Source of the DNA: CAZPQK01 sp964588695
GTDB lineage: Bacteria; Krumholzibacteriota; Krumholzibacteriia; WVZY01; JAKEHA01
NCBI GenBank assembly: GCA_964588695.1
Contig: CAZPQK010000006.1
Coordinates: 124,001-188,000 of the forward strand
Length of the DNA: 64,000 bases
Direction of reading: 5' to 3'
Below the pieces are notes generated by a model, which saw nothing but the letters and a program-made list of their open reading frames with translations, ran no database searches and was not told where the DNA came from. Positions 36,734 through 46,334 of the stretch are shown here, one piece after another. Every line of letters starts with the position of its first letter. Positions within the stretch are counted from its first letter, which is position 1. The translations under genes and the position numbers were made by a program.

Positions 36734-37798
36734 GTGCTAAGCGAATCTGCCATTCTGGATGCCTTGCGCGGCATCACCGATGTGCTCGGTAACGGCAATT
36801 TGGTCGATGCGGGTCGGGTAAAAAAAGTTGTCATCAACGGTAGCACCGTTTCGGTAATGGTGGATTTGCCGACGTCAAACGATTCGGTCAAACAACGCAT
36901 CGAAGACGAGGCGCGTGCGGCGGTCAAGTCGGTTGGCGGCGTGGGTGAGGTATTGATCATGACCAAAAGCCTTCCCGCCGAAGGCCAGGCGGGCGCTCGT
37001 CCCGCGCCCAATCGCAGCCCGTTCGACGACCAGGCTCCCATTGAGGGTGTAAAGAACATCATTGCCATATCGTCGGCCAAGGGCGGAGTTGGTAAGTCGA
37101 CAGTTGCGGTTAATCTGGCGCTAGCGCTGGCACGGCAGGGTGCAAAGGTCGGGCTTATGGATGCGGATGTCTATGGTCCGAGCCTGCATGTGTTGCTGGG
37201 GGTGGAGGAACGACCCGGGCCGGGGCGCAACAAAGAGATCGCGCCAATCCGCCACTCCGGTCTGAAACTTATGTCGTTGGGGTTTCTTACCGACAAGGGA
37301 CAGCCGGTGATTTGGCGGGGTCCCATCGTAATGGGAGTGGTGAAAAAGTTTTTGCAAGATGTCGAGTGGGGTGACCTGGACTACCTCATGATCGACATGC
37401 CCCCGGGTACCGGTGACGCGCAGTTGACGCTGGTACAGACCGTTCCGCTGACTGGAGCGGTGATTGTCACCACACCGTCCGAGCTTGCTCTGGTTGACGC
37501 CGAAAAAGGACTCCAGATGTACCGTTCGGTCGAGGCGCCCGTGCTGGGGATCATCGAAAACATGAGTTACTTCGTTTGTCCGCACTGCAACGAACGGTCT
37601 GACATTTTTGACTACGGCGGTGCCCGTGACATTGCGCAGCGCCTGGATACCGAGTTCCTCGGCGAAATTCCGCTTCATCCCGATGTACGCGCAGGCGGTG
37701 ATCGTGGCCAGCCCATCATGAACCTCGACCCAGAGTCGCCAATCTCTCGCGAGTTTCTTGCGATTGCCGGCCGCTTGAAGGAAAGGTGCCCGGCCTAG
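36734..37798 (+). CDS. apbC: Mrp/ApbC/NBP35-family iron-sulfur carrier ATPase
   Basis: 354 residues. An N-terminal MIP18/DUF59 domain (~1-85) is joined to a P-loop ATPase: deviant Walker A AKGGVGKST (K116 and K121), the DADVYGPS switch, and the C282-P-H-C285 pair that carries a bridging [4Fe-4S] cluster in a homodimer. It delivers iron-sulfur clusters to apo-proteins. I choose GTG 36734 because GGAGG precedes it at 7 nt and the family N-terminus fits; the open frame extends nine codons upstream. The next gene starts 3 nt after its stop, so the phosphatase is co-transcribed. Confidence 0.95.
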   Translation: MLSESAILDALRGITDVLGNGNLVDAGRVKKVVINGSTVSVMVDLPTSNDSVKQRIEDEARAAVKSVGGVGEVLIMTKSLPAEGQAGARPAPNRSPFDDQAPIEGVKNIIAISSAKGGVGKSTVAVNLALALARQGAKVGLMDADVYGPSLHVLLGVEERPGPGRNKEIAPIRHSGLKLMSLGFLTDKGQPVIWRGPIVMGVVKKFLQDVEWGDLDYLMIDMPPGTGDAQLTLVQTVPLTGAVIVTTPSELALVDAEKGLQMYRSVEAPVLGIIENMSYFVCPHCNERSDIFDYGGARDIAQRLDTEFLGEIPLHPDVRAGGDRGQPIMNLDPESPISREFLAIAGRLKERCPA

Positions 37799-37801
37799 GC
37801 C

Positions 37802-39574
37802 ATGACTCCCACAGCGGCGAAAAACTCCGAACAACTCCGCGCTAAGGTCAAGCAACTCGAGTTCTTGATGTCGTCGAGCCGCGCGCTCAATGCGACGTTG
37901 AACTTTGATCAGCTATTGGGCGTGATCATGAAGATCGTCAAGAACGCCGTCGGTGCTGACGCGGTTTCTTTGATGTTGCTGGAAACCGGAGGCAAGTCTT
38001 TGCGTTTCGAACTCGCGCGTGGTCGTCGCGACAATAAGATTCGGGGGCTTAAGATTCCTGTAGGTGTCGGGATCGCCGGTTGGGTGGCCGAAAACCTCAA
38101 GCCGGTGTTGTCGAACGATGCCCCCAACGACCCCCGTTACTCGGTGGAGTTGGAGGGCAAGCTGGGTATTCGCCCTCGCGCGATTGTGGCGATTCCGTTA
38201 AAGCGTCGGGGCGAGTTGGTCGGCGTACTGGATATGGTCACCAAGCGCAAAACCAAAACCTTCACTCCCGAAGACCTGGAACTAGCGACGGCCTTGGGCG
38301 AACACATCGCGACAGCGGTGGCCAACGCGCGGCTGTATCGCCGCTCGCGACGCATCAGTCTGGAGTCTGCACAACTTGCCAAGGTTGCTGCCGACCTGGG
38401 TAAGTCTTTTACGCTTGATGAGGTTCTCGATCGACTAACCAAGCATCTCAAATATCTGATCGACTATGACGCGGTGGCTATCTTCCTGTACGACCGCGTT
38501 CAGAAGCGGTTTCAACCTGTGGTCAAAGACGGCTATCCCGATTCGGCGGCACCGTCGATGGCGCTTAAGATTGACGAGGGCATCGTTGGGCTTGCCGCTC
38601 GCGAAAAAGCGGGAATTATTGTCGACGATGTTCGCCGGAACCAGCAATACGTAAAAGCGCGAGCGCAGTCGCGGTCGCAAATCAGCGCGCCAATCATTTT
38701 GCGCGGGCGCGTAATTGGCGTGTTCAACTTGGAAAGCGACCGGCTGCGGGCTTATCGACGTGACGACATGCGATTGTTGGAGTCGTTCGCGGCTCACGCG
38801 GGGGTGGCGATGGAGCGGGCTCGCCTGTACGAAGAATCACAGGTCAAAGGCGAACTGGAAAAAGAACTGCGTCTGGCCCGGACGGTGCAGTCGTTCTTTT
38901 CTCCGCGAAAGTCGCGGTCGTTTGGAAGTTTTCAGATGGCGGGCTTGAACATTCCGTCGCTCGAAGTCAGCGGCGACTACTACGACTTCTTTCCGGTGCG
39001 TAACGACCTGGTTGCGTTCGCTATTGCAGACGTTGCTGGCAAAGGGATGCCAGCATCCCTCATCATGTCCAGCTTTCGCGCTACACTACACACAGTGGCC
39101 CCGTACCTGACGTCCGCGCGACAGATTGCACTAAGAGCCAATGCCATTCTGCGCGAGACGGTGCGACCACAGGATTTTGTCACCGCGTTTATCGGCGTCC
39201 TTAACCCGCAGACCGGGGTGGTAACCTATTGCAACGCGGGGCACAACGCGCCGGTGCTGGTGTCGCCCGATGGCAGCATGCGCCTGCTGGAGACCGGCGG
39301 GATGGTGCTGGGGGTTCTAACCGACTTGCCCCTACAGGAAGGTCGCTTCCGCCTTACCGACGAAGTGCTTGTGTGTTATACCGACGGTGCGACCGAAGCA
39401 CTCAACAGCAGAGAAGAAGAGTTTGGCGACGAAAGACTTCGCGCCGCAATCGCCGACGTCAGAGACCTGTCGCCAGCCAAAATGAACCGCGCACTTCTAG
39501 GCACACTTAAAGAGTTCGTGGGCAACGCTCCGCAGAGCGACGACACCACGTTCTTAACCGTCAAGCGCCGCTAG
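37802..39574 (+). CDS. GAF-GAF-PP2C (SpoIIE/RsbU-type) serine phosphatase
   Basis: 590 residues, no membrane segment. A short coiled coil (~8-30) is followed by GAF domain 1 (~35-180, with KIPVGVGIAGWV), GAF domain 2 (~200-345) and a PP2C phosphatase domain (~375-590) with the metal-binding motifs VSGDYYDFF, IADVAGKGMPASLIMS, CNAGHN, and a late D-D in QSDDTTFL. Proteins of this layout dephosphorylate anti-anti-sigma factors in partner-switching cascades in response to a small ligand or redox cue sensed by the GAF domains. No anti-sigma or STAS partner is encoded in the window. It lies 3 nt after the mrp gene and overlaps the convergent lipoprotein gene by 4 nt. Confidence 0.94.
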   Translation: MTPTAAKNSEQLRAKVKQLEFLMSSSRALNATLNFDQLLGVIMKIVKNAVGADAVSLMLLETGGKSLRFELARGRRDNKIRGLKIPVGVGIAGWVAENLKPVLSNDAPNDPRYSVELEGKLGIRPRAIVAIPLKRRGELVGVLDMVTKRKTKTFTPEDLELATALGEHIATAVANARLYRRSRRISLESAQLAKVAADLGKSFTLDEVLDRLTKHLKYLIDYDAVAIFLYDRVQKRFQPVVKDGYPDSAAPSMALKIDEGIVGLAAREKAGIIVDDVRRNQQYVKARAQSRSQISAPIILRGRVIGVFNLESDRLRAYRRDDMRLLESFAAHAGVAMERARLYEESQVKGELEKELRLARTVQSFFSPRKSRSFGSFQMAGLNIPSLEVSGDYYDFFPVRNDLVAFAIADVAGKGMPASLIMSSFRATLHTVAPYLTSARQIALRANAILRETVRPQDFVTAFIGVLNPQTGVVTYCNAGHNAPVLVSPDGSMRLLETGGMVLGVLTDLPLQEGRFRLTDEVLVCYTDGATEALNSREEEFGDERLRAAIADVRDLSPAKMNRALLGTLKEFVGNAPQSDDTTFLTVKRR

Positions 39575-41211
39575 TTTACCGGAATCAAGATTACGCCCTG
39601 GTTGTTGCGAATCGACACGACGTCGGACGCCGCGCCCAGTGTTCCGTCGGCCGCCAGAGGCATGTATTCGCCGTCCAACTGGTGCACGGTGGCACTGTTG
39701 GTGGCTACACCAGAACCTTCGGGAAGCATCTTTACCAGCACCAATGCGTTGCTAAAACGTCGCGCCAGCACGCGATAGGTGAGGCTGTTGTTGATGGGGT
39801 CGGGACCACTAGCAAAAACGTAGTGCTCGCGTGTTCCCATTCGGCCGTCAAAGTCGGCAATTCCGGAATCGTTCTGCACGGGCTGACCGATGTCAAACTG
39901 GATTGCAGGGAACCAGGTCCATGTCGACAGATGGTTGGGGCCATTGTGGGTATTAACCGACTCGTATAGAAAGTACGTGTTCGGGTTATGTACCAGGTAG
40001 TAAAGCGAAAGTAGAAACAGTTTCCCGTGGCCGGTTCCCAGGTCGCCGCCGGCGCGGTCGCGGGCGCCTAGTATCCGGCGTCCGCCATTGCGCGTGTGGT
40101 GAATGACCGCGGAGATTGCGTTGGCATAGTCGCGATCGTAGGTGACCGTTCGGTTTGACCCCGAGACGGGACTCGACGTTCCGGTAAAGTAAATCCAGAC
40201 TTCGCCCCAGGCCCACGGTGTTGTGTCACGAGTTTGCTGGGCAAACGCGCTTGGATAGTTTAAGAAGGAAACGTTTCCGAAGTTGGGAACGAAGTCCACC
40301 GGGTAGCCGATGAGGTCGCGAATCTCGGCCGCGGTTTCTGGATATATCGTGGCGCACGCAAACCCGTAGGGATGACTGTCGTCAAGCGTGTACTGTTCGT
40401 ACTCGTGCGTGTTGCCAAGTTTGCCTTCGTCAAACAGCGGATAGTAAATGGCGTTGTCGCCGACGATACCGTCGAGCGGTGGGCCGATCCAGTTAAGGCC
40501 TTTGCCGGTGCCGTCCAAAATACCTGCGATATGTTCGGTCAAGAACTGGCGGAAGCCAGGGTGAGCGATGTTGGCCAGTGGAAACGGCTCGGTTTGTCCA
40601 ACGTTAAAACCCAGTGCGCGCGACTCCTCTCGGGCAGACGCAGAAGCGGGGCCATCACCAGGTTGTGGGTTGGGGTTCCATCCGGGAACCGTGCCAGGAG
40701 GATAACCCGGCGCGAGCTCGATGCCTTCCCAAGTAGGAACTGCCGTGTCTTCTTTGTAGTGTAAGAAGAAGTCTTCCGGGTCGTAGCCGTTGGTTTGTGC
40801 CCAAGCCGAAATCGACGTTCCAAAGTCCTCGTAGAGATTGTATCGAATGTTAATGTACTCGATGAGCCTTGCGTTGGGGTTCTGGCCGCGCATCAAGTCG
40901 ACGTTAAAAAGAACCCGTCCAATCAGCAGGTCGTGGTGAGCGGCGCGCCATTCGATCTCTTCGTCGTCGAGGTGCTCGCGAAAAAGAGCGGACGCGGTCT
41001 GAATATGCGGGTAGAGCCCGTCGCGGATCACCGAACAACCACCCGGGAAACATTCATACCCGGACGCGCAGTCGTAGTCCGACACACAGGGCGCCGACGA
41101 TAGATCCTCGCCAGGTTCGCTCGTGCTTTGCGCGCACGCTCCGGCAACGGCCAGACTGGCCGCAAGGGCGGTGTAAGCGACGAATGTGGTCAACCGTGTC
41201 ATGGTTGTCAT
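39571..41211 (-). CDS. Lipoprotein, possible glycoside-hydrolase-like protein (unrecognised)
   Basis: 546 residues from ATG 41211, which is preceded by GAG and directly followed by a signal sequence ending in the lipobox-like AGAC; the open frame reaches 41388 but the extra residues are polar. A short cysteine knot-like segment (PCVSDYDCASGYECFPGGC) follows the lipid anchor. The body has aromatic-rich strands (WAWGEVWIYFTG, TWTWFPAIQFDIGQP) and ends with a beta-sandwich of the RRFSNALVLVKMLP...GEYMPLAADGT type. That ending is seen in putative TIM-barrel glycoside hydrolases (GHL15/DUF4091-like), so a surface carbohydrate-active role is possible, but I cannot assign catalytic residues. Monocistronic; its stop CTAG is shared with the phosphatase gene. 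Confidence 0.8.
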   Translation of the reverse strand: MTTMTRLTTFVAYTALAASLAVAGACAQSTSEPGEDLSSAPCVSDYDCASGYECFPGGCSVIRDGLYPHIQTASALFREHLDDEEIEWRAAHHDLLIGRVLFNVDLMRGQNPNARLIEYINIRYNLYEDFGTSISAWAQTNGYDPEDFFLHYKEDTAVPTWEGIELAPGYPPGTVPGWNPNPQPGDGPASASAREESRALGFNVGQTEPFPLANIAHPGFRQFLTEHIAGILDGTGKGLNWIGPPLDGIVGDNAIYYPLFDEGKLGNTHEYEQYTLDDSHPYGFACATIYPETAAEIRDLIGYPVDFVPNFGNVSFLNYPSAFAQQTRDTTPWAWGEVWIYFTGTSSPVSGSNRTVTYDRDYANAISAVIHHTRNGGRRILGARDRAGGDLGTGHGKLFLLSLYYLVHNPNTYFLYESVNTHNGPNHLSTWTWFPAIQFDIGQPVQNDSGIADFDGRMGTREHYVFASGPDPINNSLTYRVLARRFSNALVLVKMLPEGSGVATNSATVHQLDGEYMPLAADGTLGAASDVVSIRNNQGVILIPVN

Positions 41212-41430
41212 CTCACTCAGTCTAGTTATAAAAGCATTGTGCGTCCACCACGTAGCAGCAAAGCGCGTACCCACGCCAGCGCGCTCGGTCGTGGCCGGGG
41301 GCTGGTGCGGCCCGTTGCGCATGGTTTCGTGAGATTGCCAATTGGGGATAGCCGTTTCCGCCCAGCGCGCTTTACAATCGCTAACCATGCAAACCGCTGT
41401 TGCAGCCTGCCTACCTGATTCGAGCGGACA

Positions 41431-42546
41431 ATGACCGCGCCCGGATTGGTGTTGATGTCGTCGTTAACGCGCTATGGCGGGGGCGAGCGATGGATGCTGG
41501 ATGCGGGAGCCGGGCTCGCCGCAAGAGGTTGGCGGGTTACTCAGATCGCTCGGCCGGGCAGCGAGGTTCTGCGCCGGGCACAAACGCTTGGGATAGATGC
41601 TCACGCGGTGGAAATGCGGGGCGACCTGGATGTGTTTGCGGCATCGCGCGTCGCAACCATTATTCGCCGCCATCGACCCGATGCCATGTGCGTCAATCTG
41701 GATCGCGAAATCCGTATTGCCGTGCTGGCGCGCGCGATGGTCTCCGCCAGCGTGCGACCGCGATTGTTTCCGCGCCGAGGTAGTGAGTTTCCGCTCAAAG
41801 ACAAGTGGCACTATCGGTTGGTGTACAAGCGGTTTGTCGAACGCGTCATCGTTAATTCGCGGGCTACGCAAAAGACAATGCTCGCTCCCGTCGACTGGCT
41901 TACCGACGCCGACACCCAGCTTATTTATAACGGAATTCCAATTCCGCCCCTTCCCACCAACGAAGATCGCGCGCGCCAACGCGAGGTGTTGCGGGCAGAG
42001 CAAGACCTTCCCCACGACGCGGTGATCGTGTTGCTGGTTGGCGAACTCAACGAACGCAAAGGGCAGCACTTGCTGTTGCAGGCGGTCGCCCGATTACCCC
42101 GGCAGGTGTTCGCGCTGTTCGTCGGTGACGGCGACGCCCGCGATGCGCTTCGCCAGCAGGCGAGTGAACTTGGTGTAACCGAGCGGGTGCGCTGGCTGGG
42201 GTTTCGCGACGACGTCTCCGATTTGCTGTTGGCCGCCGATGTTCTCACGTTGCCGTCGCGGATCGAGGGCTTTGGTTATGTGCTGGTAGAGGCGATGGCG
42301 GCAGGTGTGCCGGTGGTCGCCACCGCGGCGAGCAGCATCCCCGAAATCGTGGTCGAAGACGAGACCGGCTACCTGGTTCCGTATGCCAATGTGGACGCGC
42401 TTACTTCTCGACTATCCTCTCTGGTGTCGGATCCAGAGCTGCGGATTCGCATGGGAGCGGCCGGTTACGACCGGGCAGCGGAGCGCTTCAATATCGAGCG
42501 GATGCTGGACGAGTTGGAGGCACTGCTTCGTGTCGGTCACGTCTAA
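41431..42546 (+). CDS. Glycosyltransferase family 4
   Basis: 371 residues with the two Rossmann lobes of GT-B enzymes. The N-lobe has the glycine-rich acceptor loop YGGGERW; the C-lobe has LLVGELNERKGQHLLL, LFVGDGDARDAL, and the donor-binding E-G-F-G-Y-V-L-V-E-A-M-A-A-G motif (E-x7-E), then GVPVVATAASSIPEIV. Retaining enzyme that moves a nucleotide-sugar residue onto a lipid or polysaccharide acceptor at the inner face of the membrane; donor and acceptor cannot be told. It stands alone, divergent from the lipoprotein gene. Confidence 0.93.
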   Translation: MTAPGLVLMSSLTRYGGGERWMLDAGAGLAARGWRVTQIARPGSEVLRRAQTLGIDAHAVEMRGDLDVFAASRVATIIRRHRPDAMCVNLDREIRIAVLARAMVSASVRPRLFPRRGSEFPLKDKWHYRLVYKRFVERVIVNSRATQKTMLAPVDWLTDADTQLIYNGIPIPPLPTNEDRARQREVLRAEQDLPHDAVIVLLVGELNERKGQHLLLQAVARLPRQVFALFVGDGDARDALRQQASELGVTERVRWLGFRDDVSDLLLAADVLTLPSRIEGFGYVLVEAMAAGVPVVATAASSIPEIVVEDETGYLVPYANVDALTSRLSSLVSDPELRIRMGAAGYDRAAERFNIERMLDELEALLRVGHV

Positions 42547-42676
42547 TCCATTGTCTATGAATACGTTATGAACACACGCGGTTGCCGCGAGCCTTTCCTC
42601 AGACGGCAGTCGCATGGTACACTGGTATCGCTCGGGCGGCCCCACTTAACCTCAACCATAGCTAGGATGGTGTTTC

Positions 42677-45600
42677 ATGCGTTTCCTGCGAAGCAGTGTG
42701 CTGGGCTTGTGCGCGCTACTGCTGGTCGCGAACTCCGCGATCGCAACTCCCGACGCCGATGACCTGTCGTTTCTAGACGGCATGGCGTTGATCGTTATGG
42801 AGGACGGCGACATTCCCAAAATGCATGAAGTGCGTTTGGCGGTTTCTTCGCTGGGTGGGCACGTGGCGATTATGACGCCGCCGCACACGATGATGGCGTG
42901 GCTGAGTCCAGAGTCTAGCGAAGAGCTGCTGCGACTCGACGCCGTGAGGGACGTTTACTTTACCCCGGTCCTCGACGACGAGCTTCCTTTTAGCGATGAA
43001 CAGAGTCGGGCAATGGTGCGCTACTTTAACGACGTTGTTACCGGAAAGATTCAGGACAAGTATCGTCCCGAGCAAAGCACGCGCACCGCTGCGGCGCACG
43101 AACACACGCCCGATGTATATGAAGCGCCAGAGCTGGAGTACCCGGAATATTTGGAAAACCTGCGCGGACTTGGGCTGGACATGGACATGATGCGGGCGCG
43201 CGGCCTGGTCAGCGCGCCAGGCGAGGCGATGCGGCGCAACAGCGACTATATGACGGGCGTGTCGTCGGTGTCGGTGTTCTTTGTCGAAAGTGACGGGTCG
43301 CAAACCGACCCCGACCTTTACACCTGGACCGAAGAAGACATGCAAAGTTACCTGGATGGCGTAGCTACCGGACTCGCCTGGTGGGCGAGCCGGGCATCGA
43401 CATTCTCGGGGTGCAGTGTGACGTGGCTAATCTACTGGTATTCGGCAAACGATCCGCGTTGTCACCAGTGGGTTGAACCCATTCTGCATGACGCGACCGG
43501 GCCGGGTATTGACCAGGGTGAGTGGATCAACGAGATCATGACAAACTTTGGTTACCACTCGGGGAGTTACTTTTCCAAAGTTACGTCGTTTAACACCTGG
43601 CAACGGTCGACTTATCAGGTCGATCGGTCGTATTCGGCGTTTATTGTGTACAACCCACCGCCAGCCCCGGCGGCATTCCCCGACGGTGCGACCGCTTACG
43701 CATACTTCTATGGTCCATTTACCGTGTTGCTATTCAATCTATCCGGTTCGACGGCGGCGGAGGTTTTTGCTCATGAAACCGGTCACATTTTTGGCGCGTG
43801 TGACGAATACGCCGGTGGGTGCAGCCACTGCGGTGTGTGTGCGAACGGAATCAATAACGGAAACTGCGAAGCGTGCAACGCCAACTCGCGTCCGTGTATG
43901 ATGCGCGAAAACGTGTACAACCTTTGTGGGTTCACGCCCGGTCAGGTGGGCTGGGATGGCGTTCAGGTAACCTGTACGCCGCCACCGCCAGCGCCTCTCC
44001 CAACGCCTACTGCAAGTTCTTCGCTGCCTGCCGGCCACTTGCAGGGTATCTCTGGATCTCTGGTCATTTCCGGAACCAACTTCTTCGCGGGCGCGAAGGT
44101 TAACCTGGGCGACGGCGTGTTTGTCGATCTGGTGACGGTGGATAGTTCGACGCAGCTAACTGTCGACTTTACTGTTCTAAACGCCGCCGCGTTGGGGCTT
44201 CGCGACGTGATAGTTACCAATCGAGACTTCCAGTCGGTCACGTTGGTGGGAGCTTTTGAGGTCCTGCCGACACGACAGCACTACTACTCGCCGATAGGTA
44301 ACAATGTGTTCCCCTACGTTACGCCGGCCGACGCCGCGACGTCGCTGCAGGACGCTGTCAATGCGGCGTTTGGTGGCGATACCCTGTTCGTCGCGACGGG
44401 CACGTTTAACAATTTCGACTTGAGTCTGGAAAAAGGCGTTTTGCTCCACGGTGCGTGGGCAAATGATTTTTCGTCGCGCGATCTGGTGTCGGGTAAGACG
44501 GTGCTGGACCTGGACGATAACGTCACCATACGACCGGGCGCGAATGGCGCTGGATTGGATGGGTTCCATTTGATCAACGGCAATGGCACGTTAGAGACGG
44601 CGCCGTTTAGCAGCCCCTTTGCTTACTATGGGGGTGGGGTCCGCATTCTTGACGCAACCGCAACGATTGCCAATTGCATCATCGAAGACGGAGCTGCCAG
44701 TTCGATCACGACGTTTGGTGTGGGTGGCGGTATCTACGCGCAGAACAGCGACGTTACCATTACCAATACCACCGTGCAGAACAACACTGCCACCTACGGC
44801 GGTGCGATGTATCTGTTGAACTGTTCGGGAACGATCAGCGGTAACACGATTGACGGCAATGTGACCCAGACCACCAATGTACCCGGAGAGGGTGCAGGTG
44901 TTTTCCTGGAGGGCTGTTCGGGCTTGAACTTCAGCGGAAATACGTTCTCCGGCCACACGACCGGTAGCGAAGGTGCAGCGATGCTGATAAAGAACTCTCC
45001 CGCGGTGACGTTTGACGGCGACATGTTTGCTGGCAACGTTACGTCGTTTAACGGCGGCGCCATTAGTGCCGATAACAGCGGGTTGACCCTAAGCGGCGTC
45101 ACGTTTAATGGAAACACGAGCGCACTTGGCGGCGGCATCTACCTGGAGAACGGGTCAAACGCAACCATCGCGGAAGGCGTCTTTGATTCCAACACGGGCG
45201 TTGTTGGGGGCGGATTGTACGCTAGCGGGGTGACCGTTAACGTTGAACACAATCTATTTGTTGGCAACAATGGCAGCGGTGGAGGCGCGGCGCTTCTGGT
45301 GACCGGGCTTGTTGGCGGACAGGTAATTGGCAATACCTTCGATGGAAATGTGTCCTCCTCTTCCGGGTCGGCGGTATCCCTGGGAGACGCTGCTATTCCC
45401 GTGTTCAACAATATTGTCGCGAACACCACGGGCGATGGTTTTGACTGCAGCGCTGCCAATGCGTCGCTCAGTTACAACCTGGTGTGGAATTCCAGCGAGC
45501 TCGACTACGGTGGATGTGCGTCCGGGGCGGGTTCGGTGCTTGCCGATCCGTTGTTCGTAAATGCGCCCGGCGGCGATTACCACCTCGCGGTCAACTCGCC

Positions 45601-46279
45601 TGCTATCGATGCCGGAACGCCGGGACAGAACGACCCCGACGGTTCGCGCGGCGACCTGGGTATCTATGGTTCGCATGCGTTTGCCATGGATCAACCGGCT
45701 GCGCCAATAGGCCTGATGGCTGACAATGTTAGCGGCGATCTGGTGCTAACCTGGACGGCTAATACCGAACCCGATGTCGTTCAATACGCGGTCTACTGCG
45801 ATACGACGAGTGGCTTTAAGCCCTCGGCGGCGAACTTCGTGGCGTTCGTGGCCAGCGCCGATACCGCGTCCAACCTGGGGGCGGCACCCGCCGATTCGAC
45901 CTTTTACAAGGTGTCGGCGGTCGACACTGATGGCTACGCGAGCGGATATTCCAACGAAGCATCCCCGAGCATCGCGACGTCGGTGGGTGGACCGCATGTG
46001 GTTAACAACCGCTTGTTTCAGAACGTACCCAACCCGTTCAACCCCACCACGACGATTCGTTTCGAACTCAAGGCGCCGGGTAACGTACAGTTGCGTGTTT
46101 ACGACGTGTCGGGACGACTGGTGCGAACGCTTGTCAATGGTTACCAACCCAGCGGAGTGGCCGACGTCACCTGGACCGGAACCGACGACCGCGGTGCTTC
46201 GGTAGCGTCGGGAATATACTTTTATCGCCTGGACGCGCCGGGCTTTAAGCAGACTCGTAAAATGGTGTTGTTGAAGTAG
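42677..46279 (+). CDS. Secreted metzincin-like metalloprotease with IPT, beta-helix, FnIII and FlgD-like tail
   Basis: 1200 residues. Signal peptide to ~24. Residues ~200-440 form a putative Zn-protease domain: H366-E-T-G-H370-I-F-G-A-C-D376 fits the metzincin HExxHxxGxxD signature (third ligand aspartate as in snapalysin), followed by a cysteine-rich loop (eight Cys in ~45 residues) and a CMM possible Met-turn. Then an IPT/TIG domain (~445-530), a right-handed parallel beta-helix (~545-985) with G-G-G-I/L-Y and N-N-T/N-x-T repeats, an FnIII domain (~1010-1105) and a FlgD-like C-terminal domain with PNPFNPTTTIRF and a final KMVLLK. The tail marks cargo for surface export in FCB bacteria. AGGATGG precedes the ATG; a terminator follows. 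Protease activity is inferred from the motif. Confidence 0.9.
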   Translation: MRFLRSSVLGLCALLLVANSAIATPDADDLSFLDGMALIVMEDGDIPKMHEVRLAVSSLGGHVAIMTPPHTMMAWLSPESSEELLRLDAVRDVYFTPVLDDELPFSDEQSRAMVRYFNDVVTGKIQDKYRPEQSTRTAAAHEHTPDVYEAPELEYPEYLENLRGLGLDMDMMRARGLVSAPGEAMRRNSDYMTGVSSVSVFFVESDGSQTDPDLYTWTEEDMQSYLDGVATGLAWWASRASTFSGCSVTWLIYWYSANDPRCHQWVEPILHDATGPGIDQGEWINEIMTNFGYHSGSYFSKVTSFNTWQRSTYQVDRSYSAFIVYNPPPAPAAFPDGATAYAYFYGPFTVLLFNLSGSTAAEVFAHETGHIFGACDEYAGGCSHCGVCANGINNGNCEACNANSRPCMMRENVYNLCGFTPGQVGWDGVQVTCTPPPPAPLPTPTASSSLPAGHLQGISGSLVISGTNFFAGAKVNLGDGVFVDLVTVDSSTQLTVDFTVLNAAALGLRDVIVTNRDFQSVTLVGAFEVLPTRQHYYSPIGNNVFPYVTPADAATSLQDAVNAAFGGDTLFVATGTFNNFDLSLEKGVLLHGAWANDFSSRDLVSGKTVLDLDDNVTIRPGANGAGLDGFHLINGNGTLETAPFSSPFAYYGGGVRILDATATIANCIIEDGAASSITTFGVGGGIYAQNSDVTITNTTVQNNTATYGGAMYLLNCSGTISGNTIDGNVTQTTNVPGEGAGVFLEGCSGLNFSGNTFSGHTTGSEGAAMLIKNSPAVTFDGDMFAGNVTSFNGGAISADNSGLTLSGVTFNGNTSALGGGIYLENGSNATIAEGVFDSNTGVVGGGLYASGVTVNVEHNLFVGNNGSGGGAALLVTGLVGGQVIGNTFDGNVSSSSGSAVSLGDAAIPVFNNIVANTTGDGFDCSAANASLSYNLVWNSSELDYGGCASGAGSVLADPLFVNAPGGDYHLAVNSPAIDAGTPGQNDPDGSRGDLGIYGSHAFAMDQPAAPIGLMADNVSGDLVLTWTANTEPDVVQYAVYCDTTSGFKPSAANFVAFVASADTASNLGAAPADSTFYKVSAVDTDGYASGYSNEASPSIATSVGGPHVVNNRLFQNVPNPFNPTTTIRFELKAPGNVQLRVYDVSGRLVRTLVNGYQPSGVADVTWTGTDDRGASVASGIYFYRLDAPGFKQTRKMVLLK

Positions 46280-46300
46280 GCGTGAGTAAAGACTTAAGAC

Positions 46301-46334
46301 AAGAGGTGCATCGTATGGTGCACCTCTTCTTTTT
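46301..46334 (+). terminator. Intrinsic terminator after the metalloprotease gene
   Basis: Ten-bp perfect stem AAGAGGTGCA / TGCACCTCTT, 8-nt loop and CTTTTT. It slightly overlaps the stop codon of the convergent dctM gene. Confidence 0.92.

Noticed and set aside
42557..42568. Shared 12-mer ATGAATACGTTA in two intergenic regions (also at 52619-52630)
   Set aside because: Matches of this length are expected by chance in 64 kb, and the flanks differ.
44300..45700. Tandem short repeats as CRISPR or VNTR
   Set aside because: The periodicity is at protein level (beta-helix coils); the DNA repeats are not conserved or evenly spaced.
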